Counted from the stretch's first letter, positions 17,454-26,418 are shown. The stretch: DNA of 64,000 nucleotides from Halalkalicoccus sp. NIPERK01 (GCF_030287405.1 NZ_JASVVV010000006.1:62001-126000), one strand, 5' to 3'. Translations and numbers: made by a program. Notes: generated by a model from the letters alone, not told the origin.

Positions 17454-19300
17454 GCGAGACGCCCGACTTCGTCGGCGAGCACGACGTCGATCAGACGACG
17501 CTCGACATCATCGAGAGCACGCTGTCGAACACCCGCTACGAGATGGACCGCGTGGTCGAGACGACGGCGATCAGTCCGGTCATCCGCGAACAGTCCGACC
17601 AGTTCCCGCTGATCGCCGACGCCAAGGGGCGGATGGTCATGGGCCAGTTCGGCTCGGCCATCGACACCATCCTCGCGAACTCGCCGTTCGACCGCGAGGA
17701 CCTCGCCGAGGGCGACGTGATCGCGACCAACGACCCCTACATGTGCGCCGGTGCGGTCTCGCACACGCCGGACATGCTCCTGTTGCGCCCGGTCTTCTAC
17801 GAGGGCGACCTCGTGGGCTTTGCGAGCCAGTGGGGCAACCTGATGGACGTCGGCGGCAAGACGCCCGGCAGCATGCCCGTGCAGGCGCGGACGATCTTCG
17901 AGGAGGGGATGCGACTGCCGCCGGTCAAGCTCTACAAGCGAGGCGAGATCGACAGCGAACTGCTCGACTCGTTCGCGCACAACACGCGACTGCCGGAGCA
18001 CGCCGAGGCGGACATCAAGGCGCTGGCAGCGGGGACGAAAGCCGCAGAAACCCGCATCCACGAGCTCTGTGACCGCTTCGGCAAGGAGACGTACGTCGAG
18101 GCCTGTGACGCCATCCTCGATCGCACCCGCGAGGGGATGATCGACCTCATCCACGAGTTCGTCCCCGAGGGCGAGCGCTACACCTTCGAGGACTACGTCG
18201 ACGACGACGGAATGGGCAACGGCCCCATCAAACTGCACCTCGAGATCTACCGCGAGGGCGAGACCGTGTATCTCGACTGGACCGGCACCGACGAGCAGGT
18301 ACCGGGGACGGTGAACTTCCTGTTGAACGAGAAGATGTTCAAGATGTTCACCGGGGTCTTCCTCATCATGGCGTTCGACCCCCTGCTCACCTTCAACGAC
18401 GGCTACTACGACCTCTTCGAGGTGACGCTGCCCGAAGGGTCGGTCGTACAACCGGAGTTCCCGGCCGCGCTGGGCAACCGCCTGCCGATGATGGCCCGGC
18501 AGTTCGACGTGCTACAGGCGACGTTCTCGAAACTCATCGACGGCTTCTCGGTCGCTGGCAGCTACGGTACTTCGCCGAACCTCGTGTATGCGGGGACGGA
18601 CTCGGAGGGCAACGACTTCCAGATGCTCGAAATTCTGTACGGTGGGATCCCCGCGAGACCGGGTGGGGATGGCCTCGACGGGCACTCGTGGTGGCCGCTG
18701 TTTCGGACCGTGCCCGCCGAGTACCAGGAGGCCTACTACCCGCTGAGCATCGACGAGTACAGCACCCGCACCGACACCGGTGGCCCCGGCGAGTTCCGTG
18801 GCGGCCACGGCATCACGAAGGTCTACACCTTCGAGGAGCCGGGTGCGATCACCTTCCAGGACGACCGCGCGCACACCTACCCGTGGGGCGTCGACGGCGG
18901 TAGCCACGCCCAGACCAGCGAGAAGAAACTGATTCGGACCGACGGCACCGAAGAGGAGTTGCCCTCGAAGGTCGAGAACGTCGCCGTCGCGGCGGGCGAT
19001 AAACTCGTCTTCAGTACCGCCGGCGGCGGCGGTCTCGGCGATCCGCTCGAACGCGATCCCGACGTCGTCGCTCGCGAGGTCGCCCGCGGGCTCGTCTCCG
19101 AATCGGCCGCTCGAACGGAGTACGGGGTCGTCCTCGACGATGGTCGCGTCGACGAGGGCGCAACCGACGAGCGACGGACCGAACTCCGCGCGACCCGCGA
19201 GGAGCCCGACGCGTTCGATTACGGCCCGCTGCCGGACACCGAAACGCTCGAGAAACGCATCGCCGACGAGCGCCGGGAGTTCGCCGACCGGCATAACTGA
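17450..19300 (+). CDS. hyuB: Hydantoinase/oxoprolinase family protein, subunit B
   Basis: This 616-residue partner of subunit A carries the family landmarks NDPYMCAGAVSHTPDM (about residues 91-106), the GGKTPGSMPVQARTIFEEG block, and a Gly-rich ending TAGGGGLGDP near residue 525. Length is a little above the common 520-590 because of an acidic C-terminal tail. Its start overlaps the stop of subunit A (ATGA), so the complex is made as a unit. It forms the catalytic heteromer with HyuA. Confidence 0.92.
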   Translation: MSETPDFVGEHDVDQTTLDIIESTLSNTRYEMDRVVETTAISPVIREQSDQFPLIADAKGRMVMGQFGSAIDTILANSPFDREDLAEGDVIATNDPYMCAGAVSHTPDMLLLRPVFYEGDLVGFASQWGNLMDVGGKTPGSMPVQARTIFEEGMRLPPVKLYKRGEIDSELLDSFAHNTRLPEHAEADIKALAAGTKAAETRIHELCDRFGKETYVEACDAILDRTREGMIDLIHEFVPEGERYTFEDYVDDDGMGNGPIKLHLEIYREGETVYLDWTGTDEQVPGTVNFLLNEKMFKMFTGVFLIMAFDPLLTFNDGYYDLFEVTLPEGSVVQPEFPAALGNRLPMMARQFDVLQATFSKLIDGFSVAGSYGTSPNLVYAGTDSEGNDFQMLEILYGGIPARPGGDGLDGHSWWPLFRTVPAEYQEAYYPLSIDEYSTRTDTGGPGEFRGGHGITKVYTFEEPGAITFQDDRAHTYPWGVDGGSHAQTSEKKLIRTDGTEEELPSKVENVAVAAGDKLVFSTAGGGGLGDPLERDPDVVAREVARGLVSESAARTEYGVVLDDGRVDEGATDERRTELRATREEPDAFDYGPLPDTETLEKRIADERREFADRHN

Positions 19301-19320
19301 GCCGTCGCCAATCACGAGTC

Positions 19321-19956
19321 ATGGACTGGCCACACGAGATCGACACCGAATACGACGAGGCGGATTTCGGCGCGAGCGTCGGCCTCGGCGATCGGCCGGC
19401 GCTGCTCGTCATCGATCTGATCAACGCCTTCACCGATCCGACGACCCGCCTCGGTGCGGACGTGAGCGACGTGCTCGACCGGACTGAACGGTTGCTCGCG
19501 GCCTTTCGCGAGCACGACCTCCCGCGATACTTCACGACCGTCGCGTTCGAGGACTCCTACGGCGACGCCGGACGGTTCATCGAGAAGGTACCCGCCCTGA
19601 AGGAACTGCGCCTCGGAACCGAGGCGGTCGCGGTCGACGAGCGGATCGCACCCATCGACGACGAGCGCGTGATCTTGAAGAAGTACGCAAGCGCCTTCTT
19701 CGGCACCGACCTGGGGACCGAGTTGACGACGGACCGCGTGGACACGCTGGTGCTCGCCGGCGTCACGACCAGCGGCTGTGTCCGTGCGACCGCGGTCGAC
19801 AGCCTCCAGCACGGGTATCGGACGATCGTGCCCGCCGACGCGGTCGGTGACCGCGCCGAAGGGCCGCATCGAGCCAACCTCTTCGACATCGACGCGAAGT
19901 ACGGTGACGTCGTCACGACCGACGACGTCCTCTCGCACCTCTCAGACAATGGATAA
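19321..19956 (+). CDS. Isochorismatase-family cysteine amidohydrolase
   Basis: The protein has 211 residues with the Asp-Lys-Cys triad: Asp32 in VIDLINAF, Lys120 or 121 in LKKYASAFF and Cys153 in TTSGCVRAT. The last motif includes the cis-peptide-forming V/G-T-T-S context. Members include N-carbamoylsarcosine amidohydrolase, which acts directly after N-methylhydantoinase, as well as nicotinamidase and ureidoacrylate hydrolase. Given HyuAB 20 bases upstream, hydrolysis of an N-carbamoyl or similar amide product is the favoured role (inference). Confidence 0.85.
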   Translation: MDWPHEIDTEYDEADFGASVGLGDRPALLVIDLINAFTDPTTRLGADVSDVLDRTERLLAAFREHDLPRYFTTVAFEDSYGDAGRFIEKVPALKELRLGTEAVAVDERIAPIDDERVILKKYASAFFGTDLGTELTTDRVDTLVLAGVTTSGCVRATAVDSLQHGYRTIVPADAVGDRAEGPHRANLFDIDAKYGDVVTTDDVLSHLSDNG

Positions 19957-20025
19957 CGACCCCGACTCCAACGACGACCGAGTCGAATCGACACCGACCA
20001 CCCGCCGTGCGACGTGGGGGCGGCC

Positions 20026-20964
20026 ATGACCACCACCGGCGCAGCCCTCCGAGAGCGCCTCGAAAGCGACGAGATCCTCGCCTGTCCCGGCGTCCACGAC
20101 CCCCTGACGGCCGCCGTCGCCGACAGCGTCGGCTTCGATGCCATCTACATGACCGGCTACGGGACGTCGCTCTCGAAGATCGGCTATCCCGACGCCGGGT
20201 TCATCACGATGCCGGAGATGATCGACAACGCCGCGAACATCCAGGAGCGCATCGACGTCCCGCTGATCGCCGACGCCGACAACGGCTACGGCAACGCGAC
20301 CAACGTCGTCCGGACGGTCCGCGAGTACATCAAGGCCGGCGTCGGGGCGATCCACATCGAGGACCAGACGTTCCCGAAACGCTGTGGGCACACGAAGGGT
20401 CGGCAGGTCATCCCACGCGAGGAGGCCGTCGGGAAGATCGAAGCCGCGGCCGCCGTCCGCGACGAGCGGGCCCCCGAGTTCGTGTTGATCGCGCGCACCG
20501 ATGCACGTGGGACTGGCGACGGTTCGCTCGAGGAGGCGATCGGCCGGGCGAACGACTTTCTCGATGCCGGCGCCGACGTCGCCTTCGTCGAGGGTCCCAC
20601 CGACGACGCGGAACTCGAGCGCGTCGGCCGTGAGGTCGACGGGCCGATCGTCTACAACTTCGTCGGCGATATGGGCTCCTCGCCCTACGTCGAGCTGTCG
20701 TCGCTCGAGGCCTGGGGGTTCGATCTGGTGGTGTTCCCGATCGCCTCGACGCTCTCGACGATCGCGAACGTCCACGCCGACCTGGCCACCTTCGCCGACG
20801 ATCCCGTCGCGGCGATGCGGGACATCGACGATGGGTTCAACGAACGGCCCGTCGGCAGCCTCCACGAGTTTTCGGGCTTTCCCGAGGTCGTCGAGTGGGA
20901 GCGCCAGTTCCTGCCCGACGCCGAACAGGACAAATACGAGGGATCGCTCGGCGACGACCTCTGA
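20026..20964 (+). CDS. Isocitrate lyase/PEP mutase superfamily carbon-carbon lyase
   Basis: The protein has 312 residues from MTTTGAALRERLE. Metal ligands are in ADADNGYG (Asp83, Asp85) and IEDQ. The K-[KR]-C-G-H signature is intact (KRCGH, Cys120 catalytic), so this is a true lyase of the methylisocitrate/dimethylmalate type rather than a phosphonate mutase, which lacks that Cys. The ATG four codons upstream is also possible. It follows the amidase by 69 bases and probably cleaves a later 2-hydroxyacid intermediate of the same pathway to pyruvate or glyoxylate plus a carbon skeleton. Confidence 0.83.
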   Translation: MTTTGAALRERLESDEILACPGVHDPLTAAVADSVGFDAIYMTGYGTSLSKIGYPDAGFITMPEMIDNAANIQERIDVPLIADADNGYGNATNVVRTVREYIKAGVGAIHIEDQTFPKRCGHTKGRQVIPREEAVGKIEAAAAVRDERAPEFVLIARTDARGTGDGSLEEAIGRANDFLDAGADVAFVEGPTDDAELERVGREVDGPIVYNFVGDMGSSPYVELSSLEAWGFDLVVFPIASTLSTIANVHADLATFADDPVAAMRDIDDGFNERPVGSLHEFSGFPEVVEWERQFLPDAEQDKYEGSLGDDL

Positions 20965-21641
20965 ACGGCAGTTCCGATCCCCGAAAGTACGATTCCCGGA
21001 ATCTCCATTTTCGTATCTCGAAGAGACAGCGTACTGAATTCGAGAAGTGTATTATCGACCCACCGTAGCGACGCGCCCTAGTCGACTCGGTCCGATGCCG
21101 GTCGGGCAGGTGGTGACTGCCGGAGCGCCCACCCGACGGCGATCACGAGGACGCCGACCAGCACGGCCAGATACAGACGGATCGACGGCACCGAGTTCGG
21201 CTCCTGTCCCGATGGCGAGCGCGAGATCGAGTGGCGACCACGCGACGACGAGAAAACCAGTTTCGGGGTCAGTTCACTCCTGTCGACGGGGCATGGTCCC
21301 GTGGCTGGCACCAGGATCGGACCCACGAGGAGTTGGGACCAACTCACGTCCAGATCGATCATCGCGAGTGACCCGAGCCCCGACGTGGTGCTGTCCGCTT
21401 CGATGATAGGGTCCCGATGGCCGTCCTCGAAACCTGCTTGGACGCACTTCGAGAGCGGGAAACCGATCCCGAGCTACTCCTCGAACCGTGGAGTGAGAGT
21501 TGCGTGGATGGCGTTGTTGAAACCCCCCATCGACTGACAATACTCGTATGCTGAATACAGAGAGTGTATTCAGCATGGTGCTAAAGTGAAGATATATTAG
21601 CTTAACACAACCTATCATTCAATTCTGATTTATTATATATT
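20965..21641. other. Region without an intact gene; short remnants
   Basis: Two coding-like pieces are visible. On the minus strand around 21078-21200, a hydrophobic stretch (RLYLAVLVGVLVIAVGWAL) is the end of a lost membrane protein, with the reading frame breaking at about 21215. On the plus strand 21417-21554, MAVLETCLDALRERETDPE runs on for 45 codons and its stop lies inside the hairpin at 21548. It is probably a gene cut by an insertion there. Base composition turns A/T-rich from about 21580. Confidence 0.35.
21548..21576. repeat. Perfect 12-base inverted repeat (hairpin) at the low-GC boundary
   Basis: The arms ATGCTGAATACA and TGTATTCAGCAT are separated by GAGAG. It sits exactly where composition drops from GC-rich to A/T-rich. 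The same tgctgaatacag string recurs at 23120, and a tattcagca string recurs at 25869-25877. It looks like the end of an insertion sequence or of a small non-autonomous element. Confidence 0.6.
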
Positions 21642-22221
21642 TTATGTATTTTGGAGATGTGTATTTATTGCGTTGAGAGCATCTTTCCGGGCGTCGTCAA
21701 GGGCTTCTAAATAGTACTTAACATCTCCTTCACCTGCTTGCTTAACGAGGTCTCTCGCACTTTCGAAGTCATCGTGAATATCCGTAGGAAGTTGGTTTTC
21801 ATCTATCCCTTCTTCTTCTAAGACTTCTTGGGTCTTTTCCAGGATGTCCTCGGTTTCATTGATGGGTTCTTCTACAAATTTAACTAACTCAGCAGAGGGT
21901 GGGATCAGTGAATAATACCAAATAATATCTGACACCTCTTCTTCTGAAAGACCACCGATATCAGAAACATGGGTATCAAATACTACTGTTGGTATATATT
22001 TGACAATTTCTCAATACATATCATATGAGTTAGGGTTTAATCGTAGTCCTGAACCTGCTGCTTCTAATTCAGATTTTAATGCGATTCTTAGATTTCATTT
22101 AGTTTCTCGTTTGTGATACCAACTTAGATAGTTGAGTTAGTAAACCAATGAGTGCACCAAAGAATGTCGCGGTAGCAAGTAAGAGCGTTCCCGCTTGAAT
22201 CTCGGAAATAGTGAGTAACAT
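21642..22221 (-). pseudogene. Broken membrane-anchored protein of about 190 residues
   Basis: Reading down from the ATG at 22221 gives MLLTISEIQAGTLLLATATF and one membrane segment, then a stop (about 22100). In another frame the protein resumes (NLRIALKSELEAAGSGLRLN), hits a TGA after SYDMY at about 22010, and continues EIVKYIPTVVFDTHVSDIGG through to a normal end at 21642. Restoring the frame gives one continuous protein with an N-terminal anchor and an acidic cytoplasmic part. The last 97 codons from the GTG at 21935 remain open. Function unknown; A/T-rich codon use marks it as foreign. Confidence 0.6.
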
Positions 22222-22370
22222 ATCCTACGGTGGACTCGTTCAATCAAAAAGCCTTATCGGTCAAATCAATCCTTTTATATCTCAGTATGTATTATTTAAA
22301 AGTATTCTTTGAGAATTCAAATATAAGTAAGACAGTTAGCTAGCTTGACCATCGTTGGATTGATAGGGTT

Positions 22371-22390
22371 CAGTGGCCGTGCTGAATGCG
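22371..22390 (+). repeat. IS-end-like motif copy 1 (cagtggccgtgctgaatgcg)
   Basis: It matches the motif at 25540-25559 (cagtggccgtgttgatt...) in 15 of the first 16 bases. It lies right at the point where the HNH nuclease remnant loses its N-terminus, so it is likely the scar of an insertion. Confidence 0.45.
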
Positions 22391-22924
22391 TGATCGGCGA
22401 TGCACCATATACGAGTGATATGGATGCAGTAGTAGAATATTCATACAATTCTTATATCACCAAGTTTGGATCTTGGTCCGCAGCATTTGAAGCAGCAGGC
22501 GTGCCGGTTCTGAACTAGCAGGGATCGAACAACCCGATGTGGCGTGCTGGTAAGAGCATCTGATGCCGTTCGGAAGTGTATCGATGACGAGTCCCGGTAT
22601 GCAACCGCCTCGAAAATTCGGGAAAGGGACGGCCGGATTTATCAGAATTGTGGGAAGGAGTCAAATGGTAGACGACTTGACGGGCACCACATAATCCCGA
22701 TCATTTCAGGTGGCTGTAATGCTGCCCCACCGCTGATGACATTATGTGGCGGGTGTCACAGAACAATAGAGTCGTACACGCGAACGATTCTTAATCCAAT
22801 TCTTGTGGATTGGTCGCTAGAGGATCTACCGGAAGATAGACTATCAGGTGCTGAATATATGCGTAACGTGGTGGGCAGACCAATCGGCCAATCAGAACTT
22901 ACAGATTTCATGACGAGTGGCTAA
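22385..22924 (+). pseudogene. HNH endonuclease remnant
   Basis: The first part (to the stop at about 22518) reads GDAPYTSDMDAVVEYSYNSY, then TKFGSWSAAFEAAGVP. This is the homing-endonuclease-associated repeat often found before HNH domains. After the stop, the sequence shifts frame through a GSNNPMWRAGKS stretch. It then reads the HNH domain in the 22544-22924 frame: RERDGRIYQNCGKESNGRRL, then DGHHIIPI, then LMTLCGGCHRTIE. The His-His pair and paired Cys are intact, but the N-terminus and the linker are disrupted. The longest open piece is 126 codons. Confidence 0.65.
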
Positions 22925-22979
22925 CTACGCGTACCTACGTTGTGTATTGTGGCAACTTAATCGAAGATCCAACGGGATC

Positions 22980-23125
22980 ATGAAGTGTCCTGAAGCGTCT
23001 CTGTGAGGCTGCAGAGCTCGAGATCCCAACTTCGCCTAAAGGGCCCTGGTTATCTGCAAACGGGGACTTGCTATTTCACGCGGGGAGTACAAATGTCTGT
23101 AATTCTGAGAGAAACAGACTGCTGA
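22980..23125 (+). pseudogene. Possible integrase fragment
   Basis: From about 22987 the frame VLKRLCEAAELEIPTSPKGP is open without a start codon. It resembles a stretch before the conserved His-x-x-Arg of haloarchaeal phage-type integrases. The catalytic residues themselves are not visible, so the assignment is tentative. Confidence 0.3.
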
Positions 23126-23131
23126 ATACAG
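23120..23131. repeat. Second copy of tgctgaatacag
   Basis: Identical to the left arm of the hairpin at 21548-21576. It lies just past the stop of the Ig-like repeat protein, 1.57 kb from the first copy and in the same orientation. Confidence 0.4.
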
Positions 23132-23134
23132 TAG

Positions 23135-25390
23135 TTAGGTTTGGCAGGGTAGAACATTATCATCAATACCTCCAACTTTTACTTTCTCTTCTCGTACAGT
23201 ACCTGAAGAATTACCCAAGAATTCGGCCTCAGCTTGAATAGGAGGCCAAACTTTGGTAGGGAAGAGTGGGTCTTCATTACTATAATCCAGTACTAGAATT
23301 CGGTATTCGTATCCGTGGTCAAGTTCAAATACTAAATCGTTCCACGGATTGTAGTCGCAACATCCGAATGGGTAGTCATCTAAAGAATAGGCATTAGGAA
23401 TCTCATCAAAGACGGTGTATGGAAGAAGATCCCAATCTTCGGTGGGTGACTGTCGCTTCTTATACCTCACTTCCAATCGGTGTTGACCACCATAACAGGC
23501 CCTAAATATAATTTTTCTAACTTGCGGTAGTTCGGGTTCCTCTGGGTATACCGTTATTTTGCGCTTTTTCGTATCCGAGTGACAATTGTTTTTGACTTTC
23601 AGCGACACTTTTCTTTGGCCTGGTGATTGGTATGTGTGCGTCGGATTCCTTTCAGTTGAGGTCGTTGAATCTCCAAAATCCCATTTATATTTATTTATTT
23701 CTCCGCCAGACAAGTCGTAGAATTGAATGTTTTCACCGGCTATGATTTTTTCTTGTTCTGTTTTAAAGTTAGCCGTCGGCTTTCCCGGAGGAACTGTTAC
23801 GACGTTACTCCACATCGTGTGCTGGCAGATACGTTGTTGTGCAGAAACTGCGTGCTCGAATTCCTCTAGAGGTACAGAAATGGGAACTCTAGTATAGGGA
23901 CCAGAGGGTCCTATATCTGCGTTCGACGTGAATTTCGCACCCCTGACCTGATTGTTAAGGATAATTTCGATATGCGCGCCGGGTACGAATTTTGTCACGG
24001 GAATACTTCGTGCGTACGGCTCAAGTTCACATTCAGGGATATGTGGACTCGATAAAACATCAGTGAACTCCTTGACTGATTTCGCTTGAGATTCCTTCTG
24101 CTCGCCACAAGCAGTTGCTCTTGCCGTAATTTTGTCTCCCTTGATTAAGAGCGGAGTTACCTCTACCTGCACTCCATCCGAATTTGCTGCGAGGCCCGTT
24201 CCAATAGCTGCATCAGCCATCTCAGACCAAATTTCGACAAAGGTCCCCTGAGGAACTTCGACATATACGTAGCGAGAGCATGCGTACAACGTTTCCGGAA
24301 TGACTGGATTGCTGGGAAGTGGTGAGGTATTCGGCGCTACGATCACTTCATTTGATAGTTCGCCCTCAACCCCACAGAGTTTTTGTTTCGCTGAAAGCGT
24401 TCCTTCAGTCAGTGTCGGGACAGGAATCGGAAAGACAGTGGTATTTGGCGGGATCACGTATTCCCCGAGGATTTCGTCATCGAGGAAGAGGGTCAATTCG
24501 CAACCAGTACGAACCTTGCTAATCAGCACTCTCTCTGCACCCACACAAATTCCAGCATCGTATTCAATATAGGGTGTCGGCGGATTAGTTTCTCCAACGG
24601 TTATTTCCGTAGAATCGCTATATAGCTCACATATATTAAATTCTTGATATGCACGGAGTGTTTCACCCTCTTTGAGTTCTGGAATGCCGAAATAATCCCC
24701 TTGCCTGACTGTCCAACAACTTTTGATAGAGTCACCTTCACTTCGTTCAAATGTTACATATGCACCCGGTAGAACGTCAGTTATTCTAACAAACGTATCG
24801 CAGCCCATCGCCGGTTCGATAGACGGTCTCGGAACCTTGTTCTCGGAATATTTTGGTGGTGTCCAAGAATGATTTGATTTATAACCCTCGCTGGTTTCGC
24901 CACATGCGGTTTGCCTAGCCGTTAACTGTTCTGAATCCCCTGTTGCTGGGTTCAAATCAACGTGAGCATAATCCGCCTGAAGAGACGCGGTTCCTGTGCC
25001 ACGTGGCTCATCTGAATCTTCGCCCGTGACCTCGACTGATCCGCCCGCTACGATTGGAAACACCCCTACACATTCACTGCACTCGAAAACTGGTTCACTG
25101 AAATACAGATGTGAAAAATTATCGGCGTCTACTTTTTGAACTTTCACGGGGTCAGATTCCGGACTTATCTCATTATTTACCTCCTGAATTGCCGTAATAT
25201 TCTGACCCGGTTCTAGCTCAATATTTTCATCTACTGCTGTCTCATGTGCCGAATACGAGGCAACACCCTCAGCGATTTTATTCCCATCAGCGAAGATCTT
25301 TACTGTCGAGCCCGGTTTTTGTAGTTCAGTAACGATGCTCGTACTACACTTCGAGACAGGCGGTTTCACTGCGATTTTTCCTAATGGCAT
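23135..25390 (-). CDS. Large protein with six Ig-like repeats, a PKD domain and a novel C-terminal domain
   Basis: The protein has 751 residues from MPLGKIAVKPP; a 23-codon upstream extension is less likely. Residues 1 to about 545 consist of six degenerate modules of 85-100 residues. Each has a G-(S/A/T)-x-V-x-(I/F) strand near the front and ends with a motif of the form (L/I/V)(S/T/R)A(K/R/Q/Y)Q..CG...S. Examples are LTARQTACGETSEGY, LSAKQKLCGVEGELS and VSAQQRICQHTMWS. A PKD domain follows (WDFGDSTTSTERNPTHTYQS, about 590), then about 130 residues of unrecognised sequence. There is no signal peptide or membrane segment. It is A/T-rich and clearly acquired. It may be a surface, appendage or adhesion protein. 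Confidence 0.75.
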   Translation of the reverse strand: MPLGKIAVKPPVSKCSTSIVTELQKPGSTVKIFADGNKIAEGVASYSAHETAVDENIELEPGQNITAIQEVNNEISPESDPVKVQKVDADNFSHLYFSEPVFECSECVGVFPIVAGGSVEVTGEDSDEPRGTGTASLQADYAHVDLNPATGDSEQLTARQTACGETSEGYKSNHSWTPPKYSENKVPRPSIEPAMGCDTFVRITDVLPGAYVTFERSEGDSIKSCWTVRQGDYFGIPELKEGETLRAYQEFNICELYSDSTEITVGETNPPTPYIEYDAGICVGAERVLISKVRTGCELTLFLDDEILGEYVIPPNTTVFPIPVPTLTEGTLSAKQKLCGVEGELSNEVIVAPNTSPLPSNPVIPETLYACSRYVYVEVPQGTFVEIWSEMADAAIGTGLAANSDGVQVEVTPLLIKGDKITARATACGEQKESQAKSVKEFTDVLSSPHIPECELEPYARSIPVTKFVPGAHIEIILNNQVRGAKFTSNADIGPSGPYTRVPISVPLEEFEHAVSAQQRICQHTMWSNVVTVPPGKPTANFKTEQEKIIAGENIQFYDLSGGEINKYKWDFGDSTTSTERNPTHTYQSPGQRKVSLKVKNNCHSDTKKRKITVYPEEPELPQVRKIIFRACYGGQHRLEVRYKKRQSPTEDWDLLPYTVFDEIPNAYSLDDYPFGCCDYNPWNDLVFELDHGYEYRILVLDYSNEDPLFPTKVWPPIQAEAEFLGNSSGTVREEKVKVGGIDDNVLPCQT

Positions 25391-25539
25391 ATTCAACACC
25401 CACAGTAAAAGGCAACAGTTGGATATATGAAATTTTTGCATTCTTAACATAATATTCAATTATTGAGATAGAGGAGGTTTTCGACTTCGTATTTTGGAAT
25501 CTTTCGGTCTTGTTGAAATCCTCAGCCGGTAACAGGTTC

Positions 25540-25559
25540 CAGTGGCCGTGTTGATTACA
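25540..25559 (+). repeat. IS-end-like motif copy 2 (cagtggccgtgttgattaca)
   Basis: Near-identical to the motif at 22371. About 30 bases upstream is cttgttgaaatcc (25509-25521), similar to ttgttgaaac at 21514-21523. Both pieces together look like the terminus of a haloarchaeal insertion sequence. Confidence 0.45.
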
Positions 25560-25869
25560 TAGCGCGTATTAATTACGATCTCAGTGGATGATGTTGCTTC
25601 TACCTAATTCGCTGTTGCTTGAAACTTTGCAGCAACTAGCTCAGTCTTGTAACGCTTGGCCGCCTTGTAGGCAGCACCAACGGATTCCGCACCGGCTATG
25701 TGCTTGGTTTCACCCCTGGTTGCCTCGCGGATCGATCTGATTCGGACCTTCAACGCCAGCACAAGGCCGAGTTTGGCCTTCCACAGCCCCTCGCGCTCAT
25801 TGCGATACAGCTTAAGCCGGCAGAATGGCCTTCAGCTATCCGAATACGTGTGACCGATACGCGCTCTCT

Positions 25870-25920
25870 ATTCAGCACGGCTTCCGAAACCGATCACCGA
25901 TTGGGGGGTTCAACACGGCC
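25870..25920 (-). repeat. Inverted copies of the IS-end-like motif
   Basis: attcagcacggc (25870-25881) is the reverse complement of gccgtgctgaat found at 22376-22387. ttcaacacggcc (25909-25920) is the reverse complement of ggccgtgttgaa, matching 25544-25554. The two orientations bracket the remnants between 22.4 and 25.9 kb. Confidence 0.45.
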
Positions 25921-25987
25921 GCGTGGATCACTGCCGGTCCCGGAACACACGCTGTTGCGCCTTGATATCTGCAAGCACCCCTGCGCA

Positions 25988-26418
25988 TCACTTTGGTTGA
26001 GACGGGTTCGTCGCGGTGTCGAGACGGGACACCTCCTCGGCGGCATCGAAGTCGTCGTCGAATGCGTAGAGGTAGCCGAGACCGTCTGCCTGCATGGAGG
26101 CGATAATACAGGCGTCGACGAACGAGAACCGTTCGAACTGCCCAAAGAGCGCTTTCGCCGTCGCGAACGCGTCCGAGGTCAGCGAGTCGAGATGGAATCG
26201 ACTGTTCTCCTCGACACGGTCAAGAAAGTCGATGACAGCGTCGTGGCCGGCGTGCGTGGTCAGCCCATGTACCGCCTCGCGAGCACGTAATCGAGGATCA
26301 TCGCCTCCGGAAGGTCCGCGGTATCGATCCCCCGGAGGATCGGGAGAGCGTCCTCGTGTGCACTGTCGCGGCGGTACGTCGCGGCGAAGAGGACGGTATC
26401 GATGAGTGCGCGCGGCAT
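25988..26418 (-). pseudogene. VapC-type PIN toxin with a frameshift
   Basis: From the ATG at 26418 the protein reads MPRALIDTVLFAATYRRDSA through ILDYVLARRYMG, then a stop. In a second frame it continues VHGLTTHAGHDAVIDFLDRV to the normal C-terminus with the acidic PIN residues (SFVDACIIA, then FDDDFD). Joining the two at about 26285 gives a complete PIN domain of about 140 residues, so one small indel inactivates it. Its start directly abuts the antitoxin stop, the usual haloarchaeal toxin-antitoxin arrangement. Confidence 0.7.

Larger units (their letters stand above)
25460..25987. other. Region without an intact gene; IS-end motifs and a remnant
   Basis: It contains IS-end-like motifs (listed separately) and a coding-like minus-strand piece from about 25819 to a stop at 25604-25606, reading RLKLYRNEREGLWKAKLGLV and ending AAYKAAKRYKTELVAAKF. 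It has no start codon and no family I can name. It lies between inverted copies of ggccgtgttga (25544 and 25910), as an internal part of a decayed mobile element would. Confidence 0.4.

Noticed and set aside
19949-20029. 26-codon reading between the amidase and the lyase genes
   Set aside because: Too short, overlaps both neighbours, no homologous feature; most likely chance.
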